Source: Clostridiales bacterium
Lineage (GTDB): Bacteria; Bacillota; Clostridia; Oscillospirales; Oscillospiraceae
NCBI GenBank assembly: GCA_019418625.1
Contig: DYBL01000047.1
Coordinates: forward strand, 1 to 22,900
DNA: 22,900 bases
Direction of reading: 5' to 3'
The position numbers were made by a program, and so were the translations under genes. Below, in pieces: positions 7,999 through 13,269 of the stretch. Numbering within the stretch: the stretch's first letter is position 1; every line of letters starts with the position of its first letter. The notes beneath the pieces are model-generated. The model did no database searches. It saw only the letters and a program-made list of their open reading frames with translations, and had not been told where the DNA came from.

Positions 7999-9420
7999 TC
8001 ATTCCTTCCCGGTCCAGCAATAGGTGCAGATCTTGTCGCGGTCGATGCCGATGGCTTCCAGCAGTCCGTCCAGGGACTGATAGCCCAGGGAGTCAAAGCC
8101 CAGCTGCTGGCAGATGGTCTTGAGCAGGCACTGTCCCCGCTCCGTGGAGGCGTCCGCGTACTCGTCGATGTGGCTTTGGCCCTCGTCGCCCTCCAGCTCC
8201 TGCACGGTCCGGCGGGCAAGCAGGTCCATGTCGGAGTTGCTGCGGGAGAAGTTCAGGTACTTGCACGCGTACATGATGGGCGGGCAGGCAGAGCGCATAT
8301 GGACCTCCGCCGCGCCGCTGGCATAGAGGAACTCCACGGTCTCCCGCAGCTGAGTGCCCCGGACGATGGAGTCGTCCACGAACAAAAGCTTCTTGCCCTC
8401 GATGAGCTCGGGGACGGGGATCTGCTTCATCTTGGCCACCTGGCTGCGCACGGCCTGGTTGGCAGGCATGAAGGAGCGGGGCCAGGTGGGGGTGTATTTG
8501 ACGAAGGGCCGGGCGAAGGGCTTGCCGCTGCGGTTGGCAAAGCCGATGGCGTGAGGCACGCCGGAGTCCGGCACGCCGGCCACATAGTCCACCTTGGGGA
8601 GCATGCCGCGGGCCACCTCGTCCCGGGCCATGATCTCACCGTTGCGGTAGCGCATGACCTCCACGTTCATCCCCTCGTAGTTGGAGTTGGGATAGCCGTA
8701 GTAGGTCCAGAGGAACGCGCAGATGCGCATTTTGTCTCCCGCGGGTGCCAGGGAGGTGCAGCCCTCCGCGGTGATCTGTACGATCTCCCAGGGGCCAAGC
8801 TCATAGCAGGTCTGGTAGCCCAGCTTCTGGTAGGCGAAGGACTCGAAGGACACGCAGCAGCCGTCCTCGCTCTTGCCCACCAGCACAGGAAGTCGGCCCA
8901 GCTTGTCCCGGGCGGCGATGATGCCGTCCGGGGTGAGGATCAGGATGGTGGTGGAGCCGTCGATCACGTCCTGGGCGTGGCGGATGCCCTCCACCAGGGT
9001 GTCACACTGGTTGATGAGCGCCGCCACCAGCTCCGTCTCATTGATCTTGCCGCTGGACTGGGCCATGAACTGATGGCCGTGGTCGGAGAAGTATTTTTCC
9101 ACCAGGGACTCGGCGTTGTTGATGATGCCCACGGTGGTGATGGCGTACAGCCCTAAGTGAGAGCGCACCAGCAGCGGCTGGGGATCGGTGTCGGAGATGC
9201 AGCCGATGCCGCTGGTGCCGTGGAACTGGGCCAGGTCCCGTTCGAACTTGGTGCGGAAGGGGGCGTTTTCAATGTTGTGGATCTGGCGCTGGAACCCGTC
9301 TGCAGGATCGTAAATGGCCATGCCGCCCCGGCGGGTGCCCAGATGGGAGTGGTAGTCCACTCCGAAAAAGACGTCAAGCACGCAATCCCGCTTGGAGATC
9401 GTGCCGAAAAAACCACCCAT
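7999..9420 (-). CDS. purF: Amidophosphoribosyltransferase-family protein lacking the N-terminal catalytic cysteine
   Basis: PurF commits PRPP to purine synthesis by making phosphoribosylamine from PRPP and glutamine. The 473-aa protein has the full architecture: an N-terminal Ntn glutaminase domain (about 1-235) and a C-terminal PRTase domain with the PRPP loop LLFVDDSIVRGTQ. Cysteines resembling the Fe-S ligands of Bacillus-type PurF are present (MRICAF, the SACPPIMYAC region and C-terminal CTYC). Ordinary PurF exposes Cys1 in a CGVFG-like start; here the protein begins MGGFFGT, with glycine where the nucleophile should be. The start is well supported by GGAGGAG just upstream, and no upstream in-frame cysteine start exists. 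Glutamine hydrolysis by the usual mechanism therefore looks impossible. It may use free ammonia or ammonia from a partner, or have another role. It begins 18 nt after purC. Confidence 0.88.
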   Translation of the reverse strand: MGGFFGTISKRDCVLDVFFGVDYHSHLGTRRGGMAIYDPADGFQRQIHNIENAPFRTKFERDLAQFHGTSGIGCISDTDPQPLLVRSHLGLYAITTVGIINNAESLVEKYFSDHGHQFMAQSSGKINETELVAALINQCDTLVEGIRHAQDVIDGSTTILILTPDGIIAARDKLGRLPVLVGKSEDGCCVSFESFAYQKLGYQTCYELGPWEIVQITAEGCTSLAPAGDKMRICAFLWTYYGYPNSNYEGMNVEVMRYRNGEIMARDEVARGMLPKVDYVAGVPDSGVPHAIGFANRSGKPFARPFVKYTPTWPRSFMPANQAVRSQVAKMKQIPVPELIEGKKLLFVDDSIVRGTQLRETVEFLYASGAAEVHMRSACPPIMYACKYLNFSRSNSDMDLLARRTVQELEGDEGQSHIDEYADASTERGQCLLKTICQQLGFDSLGYQSLDGLLEAIGIDRDKICTYCWTGKE

Positions 9421-9438
9421 CGTCGTCTCCTCCGCCGC

Positions 9439-10125
9439 TCAGGCGAAGAACAGCTTGGACAGGGTCATGGGATCGATGTACTGGCCGTCCTTGTAGACCC
9501 GCATGTTGCCGGAGGCCACCTCATCGATGAGCATCACGTTGCCGTCGGCGTCGTAGCCGAACTCGAACTTGATGTCATAGAGCACCAGGCCCTTTTCCTT
9601 CAGGTCGTCGGCCACGATCTGCGTGATCTTCTGGGTCATATCCTTGATGTCGTCATACTGCTTTTCGGTCATGACGCCCAGGACCACCAGGCCGTCCTTG
9701 GTGACCAGGGGATCGCCCTTTTCGTCGTTTTTGAAAGTGGTCTCCACATAGGCGGGCAGGTCGGCACCCTCGGCGATGTACTCACCGTAGCGGCGCAGGA
9801 AGCTGCCAACGGCCTTGTGGCGGCAGATGACCTCCAGACCCTTGCCGAAGACCTTGGCGGGGAGGACCTCCATGGTGGTGTCGTCCAGATTGGCGGAGAC
9901 GTAGTGGGTCTTGATACCGGCGGCGTTGATCTTCTCGAAGAAGTAGATGGACATCCGCAGGTTCACGTCGCCCACGCCGTCGATGGTCAGGCCGACAGAG
10001 TTTTCACCGGGATCAAACACGCCGTCCTTGCCGGTGCAGTCGTCCTTGAACTTGAGCAGATAGTGGCCGTTGTCCAAGGCGTAGACGTTTTTGGTCTTAC
10101 CGGTGTAAACAAGCTTCTTTTCCAT
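9439..10125 (-). CDS. purC: SAICAR synthetase (phosphoribosylaminoimidazole-succinocarboxamide synthase)
   Basis: Step 7 of purine synthesis: condenses CAIR with aspartate using ATP. The 228-aa protein has the compact bacterial PurC length. It starts MEKKLVYTGKTKNVYA (the glycine/lysine phosphate-binding start of the family), and contains EVICRHKAVGSFLRRYG and the metal-binding YDIKFEFGYDADGNVMLIDE region. GGAGG lies 9 nt before the ATG. It lies 60 nt after purE and 18 nt before purF. The next pathway enzyme, adenylosuccinate lyase (purB), is not found in the window. Confidence 0.97.
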   Translation of the reverse strand: MEKKLVYTGKTKNVYALDNGHYLLKFKDDCTGKDGVFDPGENSVGLTIDGVGDVNLRMSIYFFEKINAAGIKTHYVSANLDDTTMEVLPAKVFGKGLEVICRHKAVGSFLRRYGEYIAEGADLPAYVETTFKNDEKGDPLVTKDGLVVLGVMTEKQYDDIKDMTQKITQIVADDLKEKGLVLYDIKFEFGYDADGNVMLIDEVASGNMRVYKDGQYIDPMTLSKLFFA

Positions 10126-10185
10126 GTGAGGATACCTCCATATTAAAATAAATTGCTTTTGTGAAAACCGGATGGGATGAGGCGC

Positions 10186-10680
10186 TCACGCCTCCAGCTC
10201 AGATTGCAGTGCCGCTCCCTTCACGGCGATACGCTCGGCCATGTCCGAGCGCTGGGCGTCCAGCTTGGCGGCCAGGGCATCATCGCTCACAGCCAGGATC
10301 TGGGCAGCCAGCACGGCGGCGTTTTTGGCACCATTGATGGCCACGGTGGCCACGGGGATGCCGCTGGGCATCTGCACGGTGGCAAGCAGGGCGTCCAGTC
10401 CGTCCATGGCACCGCCCTTCATGGGGATGCCGATGACGGGGAGGGTGGAGTTGGCGGCAAAGGCGCCGGCCAGATGGGCGGCCATACCGGCGGCGCAGAT
10501 CAGAACGCCGAAGCCGTTGGCCCGGGCGGAGCGTGCGAAGTTGGCCGCGGCGGCGGGGGTGCGGTGGGCACTGAGAATGTGGGCCTCATAGGGGATGCCC
10601 AGCTCCTGAAGCTGGGTGCAGGCTCCTTTGACGACCGGCCAGTCGGAGTCGGAGCCCATGATGACGGCAACTTTTTTCAT
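10186..10680 (-). CDS. purE: N5-carboxyaminoimidazole ribonucleotide mutase / AIR carboxylase (PurE)
   Basis: Step 6 of purine synthesis: forms CAIR. The 164-aa protein shows VIMGSDSDW (residues 6-14), SAHRTP (37-42), the AAHLAG loop and the conserved VQMPSGIPVATVAI segment. SAHRTP and AAHL resemble class I mutases, which normally need PurK to make N5-CAIR. No purK follows, although many Clostridia lack a neighbouring purK. Whether this enzyme works as a mutase or carboxylates AIR directly cannot be decided here. The start at 10680 is preferred over an upstream in-frame start at 10785 because AGGAGG lies just before it and the longer version adds 35 residues that overlap the regulator gene. 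Confidence 0.94.
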   Translation of the reverse strand: MKKVAVIMGSDSDWPVVKGACTQLQELGIPYEAHILSAHRTPAAAANFARSARANGFGVLICAAGMAAHLAGAFAANSTLPVIGIPMKGGAMDGLDALLATVQMPSGIPVATVAINGAKNAAVLAAQILAVSDDALAAKLDAQRSDMAERIAVKGAALQSELEA

Positions 10681-10702
10681 GTTGATCCTCCTGCGTAGAG
10701 AT

Positions 10703-11428
10703 TTACAGCTTTTTGCGCATGACGGTATGGCGGAAAAAGCCGTCGGCAAAGTATTCACGGGAACAAAAGACGGGCTTCCCGTCAATATCGAAGTCCACCT
10801 CGTCCATCTGCAAAAGCGGCGTGCCCGGGTGGATCTGGAAGATCTGCGACAGGGCCCCGTCCGCCACGATGGGCTTGAGGTCCGTCAGGTCCATGTAGGG
10901 GTAGACGCCGCAGAACTGCTGAAGGAAGTGGAAGATGGGCAGCTTGAGATCCTTGATGGTGTAAGAGCCCTTGGCCAGGGATTTTTCCACCACGTCCTCA
11001 CAGTAGATGGCGGGGCGGCCATCGGCGGTACACAGCCGGGCCACCCGGATCACCGGCGTGCCCTGGGGGATCTGCAGCTGGCGGGAGACAGTCTCGTCGG
11101 CCGTGTCGTCGCTGACGTGGACGTAGGCCACTGCCGGCTGGAAACCGCTTTGGCGGATCATGTCCAGAAACTCCACCTCAATGTCCATGCGTGTCTGGGC
11201 GTTGAGCACGTGGCGGTTGATGATGGTGCCCACGCCGTGGCGGCGGGTGATGAACCCCTCTCGCTCCAAAGAGGCCAGGATGTCCCGCAGCTGTGTACGG
11301 CTGATGCCCAGCTTCTCTGCCAGGACGCTCTCCCGGGGCAGACGCTCACAGTCGGCGTACTCGCCGCTTTTCATGTCCCGCAGCAGTTGGGTGCGGATGG
11401 ACTTGGACTGGGAGGGATGGGTACTCAT
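10703..11428 (-). CDS. GntR-family (HutC-type, UTRA domain) regulator leading the purine operon
   Basis: A 241-aa transcription factor. The N-terminal winged helix (about residues 7-72) has the GntR pattern, including ERLPRESVLAEKLGISRTQ and a wing with REGFITRRHGVGTII. The C-terminal part (about 95-235, with VARLCTADGRPAIYCED and LLQMDEVDFDIDGKPVF) matches the UTRA ligand-binding fold. The ATG at 11428 is chosen over a GTG at 11437 because AGAGG lies 8 nt upstream of the ATG and the GTG overlaps that site. It is the first gene of the operon, 22 nt before purE, and its own promoter carries two GGT-N3-ACC sites. This suggests it represses its own operon in response to a purine-pathway metabolite. 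The ligand is unknown; it is unrelated to the PurR of Bacillus. Confidence 0.9.
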   Translation of the reverse strand: MSTHPSQSKSIRTQLLRDMKSGEYADCERLPRESVLAEKLGISRTQLRDILASLEREGFITRRHGVGTIINRHVLNAQTRMDIEVEFLDMIRQSGFQPAVAYVHVSDDTADETVSRQLQIPQGTPVIRVARLCTADGRPAIYCEDVVEKSLAKGSYTIKDLKLPIFHFLQQFCGVYPYMDLTDLKPIVADGALSQIFQIHPGTPLLQMDEVDFDIDGKPVFCSREYFADGFFRHTVMRKKL

Positions 11429-11448
11429 GGGCTTCACCTCTGAAAAAT

Positions 11449-11502
11449 GGTATTACCATTAAAGGTCATACCTATTGTATCCAATTTGGAGAGTGCCCGC
11501 AA
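11449..11502 (-). promoter_or_regulatory. Promoter of the GntR-pur operon with two candidate operator sites
   Basis: On the minus strand a -35-like TTGCGG (complement of 11497-11502) and a -10 TACAAT (complement of 11474-11479) are separated by exactly 17 nt. Just downstream, around the expected transcription start, lie two nine-base sites 15 bp apart centre to centre: GGTCATACC (11464-11472) and the perfect palindrome GGTATTACC (11449-11457). Known HutC-subfamily operators often have a GGT...ACC form, so these are good candidates for the adjacent regulator. The -35 is weak, which would suit a regulated promoter. Confidence 0.6.
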
Positions 11503-11507
11503 TTGGC

Positions 11508-11580
11508 AAATTTGACAGTTTGCGCCCCTCGCGGGCAAAACATCCTCGTAGAGTAGCCGAAAGGCGGGAGCCGTCAAATT
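11508..11580. other. Structured intergenic element of unknown function
   Basis: A 73-bp segment is bounded by an exact 8-bp inverted repeat (AATTTGAC at 11508-11515 and GTCAAATT at 11573-11580). Inside it are a GC-rich hairpin (GCCC CTCGC GGGC flanked by TTT/AAA, 11521-11540) and a small GCC-GAAA-GGC hairpin with a GNRA-type loop (near 11556-11565). An RNA from either strand could fold as a closed multi-branch structure. It lies upstream of both mapped promoters, so it is in neither predicted transcript unless another promoter exists. It was compared by eye with purine, THF, ZTP and PRPP riboswitch signatures and none was recognised. Confidence 0.35.
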
Positions 11581-11596
11581 TTATGTAATTTCACGG

Positions 11597-11624
11597 TGGA
11601 CATTTGTCCGTGAATCGGTATAAT
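11597..11624 (+). promoter_or_regulatory. Promoter of the shikimate-kinase-like gene, overlapping a palindrome
   Basis: TGGACA (11597-11602, five of six matches to the -35 consensus), a 16-nt spacer and a perfect TATAAT (11619-11624) make this one of the best promoters in the window. The -35 overlaps an inverted repeat GGACA-TT-TGTCC (11598-11609) nested within CACGG/CCGTG (11592-11612), a possible operator for an unidentified regulator. The 5' untranslated region would be about 100 nt. Confidence 0.65.
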
Positions 11625-11733
11625 AGAGAATCAACGGACCGGAGACGTCTGCCTCTGCGGCACGGACGGGCTTGGCGTTTTGACGCAGAGAGCCAACAGC
11701 CGGGCAATATGGGAAATGGATTGGAATGAGACA

Positions 11734-12246
11734 ATGAAAAACATCGTACTGATCGGCATGCCCGGCACGGGCAAGAGCGTGGTAGGACGGGCGCTGGCAG
11801 CGCGGCTCGGCTATGATTTCGTGGACCTGGACGATTTGATCGTGGAGCGGGCAGGTAAAACGCTGCCGCAGATCCTGCGCCAGGAGGGGCTGGAGGCGTT
11901 TTACGCACTGGAGTCGGCCGTGGGCATGGACCTGGACCGGGCGGACACGGTGGTGGCCACCGGCGGCAGCATGGTGCTGTATCCCGATGCCATGGAGCAC
12001 CTCAGGGAAAGCGGCGTCACCGTCTGGCTGGAGACCCCGCTGAGCCAGATCGACGACCGCATGCCCGAGGACCTGACGGACCGGGGCATCGCCGCGCCGG
12101 CGGGCATGACGCTGCGGCAGATCTACGAGGAGCGCCGGCCGCTGTACGCCCAGTATGCGGACGTGATCGCTGTCAGCCTGGAGGGTGCGGAGGAGACGGC
12201 CCAGCAGGTACTGAGCCTGCTGCGGACCTTGGATATCCATCTTTAA
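11734..12246 (+). CDS. aroK: Shikimate kinase-like P-loop kinase
   Basis: Probably phosphorylates shikimate with ATP in the aromatic amino acid pathway. The 170-aa length is typical. A Walker A GMPGTGKS is at residues 8-15, followed by the DLDDLIVE acidic motif, and the family ends with EERRPLYAQYAD. Two features are slightly unusual: the substrate-binding GGG of classical AroK reads TGGSMVLYP, and the lid reads DLTDRGIAAPAGMTL. Related Clostridial proteins carrying this variant are generally called shikimate kinase, but another small-molecule kinase role cannot be excluded. ATG 11734 is used because homologues begin MKNIVLIG; a TTG further upstream (11680) has no sign of use. No other aro gene is nearby. 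Confidence 0.82.
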   Translation: MKNIVLIGMPGTGKSVVGRALAARLGYDFVDLDDLIVERAGKTLPQILRQEGLEAFYALESAVGMDLDRADTVVATGGSMVLYPDAMEHLRESGVTVWLETPLSQIDDRMPEDLTDRGIAAPAGMTLRQIYEERRPLYAQYADVIAVSLEGAEETAQQVLSLLRTLDIHL

Positions 12247-12254
12247 AAGAAAAA

Positions 12255-12295
12255 GAGAGCGCCGCCGCGGAGCATTGCTCCGCGGCGGCGCTCTC
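12255..12295. terminator. Bidirectional intrinsic terminator between the shikimate-kinase-like gene and trxB
   Basis: A perfect 19-bp GC-rich stem (12255-12273 with 12277-12295) with a 3-nt loop lies in the 50-nt gap between converging genes. On the minus strand it starts 1 nt after the trxB stop and is followed by a CTTTTTCTTTT run, the classic terminator layout. On the plus strand the tail is poor in T, so termination in that direction relies on the very stable stem. Confidence 0.9.
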
Positions 12296-12296
12296 C

Positions 12297-13208
12297 TTAT
12301 GACAGATGGGCACACCAGTCACAGGCGGCCAGGGCGGCCACGGCGCCGTCGGCGCAGGCGGTGGTCAGCTGGCGCACGGACTTGGCACGGCAGTCTCCGG
12401 CGGCGAAAATGCCGTCCGCGGCGGTGCGGCAGTCCTCGCCGGCACGCAGAAAGCCGCTGCTGTCTGCAAGGCCCAGCTGACGGCTGAGGACTTCCTGAGG
12501 CATCTGTCCCACGGCTTCAAAAAGGCCCGAGACGGCCAGAGTCTCCAGCCGGCCGTCCAGATGGCGCATGGTCAATGATTCCAGAGCGCCGTCCCGGCCT
12601 GTGAGGGCCACGACCTCGGTCTCCAGGGCAAAGGATACGTTTTCCCGCTTGCGGAGGGCATCCACTAAGATCGGATCGCCCCGGAATGCGGCGCGCCGGT
12701 GGATGACGGTCACATGGCGGCACACCTCGGAGAGGAACAGGGCATCCTGCAAAGCGGTGCTGCCGCCGCCGCACACGGCCACGTCTTTTCCCGCATAGAA
12801 GGCCCCGTCGCACACGGCGCAGTAGGAGATGCCGGAGAGGGTATCCTCGCCCGCAAGACCCAAGGTGCGATGCTTCATGCCAGTGGCCAGGATGAGGGCG
12901 GCGCAGTCATAGGCGCCGTAGTCGGTGGTGACGGTCTTGACCGCACCGCCGGTGATCTCCGTCACCTCCTCCAGCTCCAGCCGGGCCCCCAGGGCCTCTG
13001 CCTGGGAGAAAAGACGATCGGCAAGCTCCGCGCCGGAGATGGCGGAAAAGCCGGGGAAGTTCTCCACCTTGGGGGCGGAGGCAATCTGCCCGCCGAAGCT
13101 CTCCTTTTCCAGCACCAGCACGGACTTGCCTGCCCGGCGGGCATAGATGGCGGCGGTGAGGCCGGCGGGACCGCCGCCTACAATGATGATGTCAAAAAAC
13201 TCTCGCAT
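12297..13208 (-). CDS. trxB: NADPH-dependent thioredoxin reductase
   Basis: FAD enzyme that moves electrons from NADPH to a thioredoxin or glutaredoxin-like partner. The 303-aa length suits low-molecular-weight TrxR. The FAD-binding VGGGPAGLTAAIYARRAG is near the N-terminus, the redox-active CAVC is at Cys130/Cys133, the NADPH-domain GGGSTALQDA follows, and HRRAAFR supplies the basic residues that bind the NADPH phosphate. This argues against the ferredoxin-dependent type. The C-terminal FAD motif ...GIFAAGDCRAKSVRQ is intact. AAAAGGAG lies 8 nt before the ATG. It sits 61 nt downstream of nrdD, whose protein carries a fused redoxin domain, so TrxB is a plausible dedicated electron donor for that reductase. 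A hairpin in the gap may lower its expression. Confidence 0.94.
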   Translation of the reverse strand: MREFFDIIIVGGGPAGLTAAIYARRAGKSVLVLEKESFGGQIASAPKVENFPGFSAISGAELADRLFSQAEALGARLELEEVTEITGGAVKTVTTDYGAYDCAALILATGMKHRTLGLAGEDTLSGISYCAVCDGAFYAGKDVAVCGGGSTALQDALFLSEVCRHVTVIHRRAAFRGDPILVDALRKRENVSFALETEVVALTGRDGALESLTMRHLDGRLETLAVSGLFEAVGQMPQEVLSRQLGLADSSGFLRAGEDCRTAADGIFAAGDCRAKSVRQLTTACADGAVAALAACDWCAHLS

Positions 13209-13232
13209 ACTGGCTCCTTTTGCCGCGGGAAG

Positions 13233-13264
13233 AAAAACAGGAGGGACGCTCCCTCCTGTTTTTT
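13233..13264 (-). terminator. Intrinsic terminator or attenuator between nrdD and trxB
   Basis: Arms AAAAACAGGAGGG (13233-13245) and CCCTCCTGTTTTT (13251-13263) pair perfectly around a 5-nt loop. On the minus strand the stem is followed by TTTTTCTT, so it should end nrdD transcripts. Only about 24 nt separate it from the trxB ATG, too little for a clear separate promoter, so trxB is probably reached by partial read-through. Confidence 0.8.
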
Positions 13265-13269
13265 GCCGT

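Noticed and set aside
7207..9156. 649-codon open frame on the plus strand
   Set aside because: It is antisense to purM and purF, has the same shadow composition and no recognisable motif.
9418..9440. Alternative purF start restoring an N-terminal cysteine
   Set aside because: No in-frame start followed by a Cys codon exists upstream, and the GGAGGAG site directly supports the Gly-Gly start.
11429..11733. Purine, PRPP, ZTP or THF riboswitch controlling the pur operon
   Set aside because: None of the conserved cores of these classes could be found on either strand, and the predicted pur leader is only about 40 nt long.
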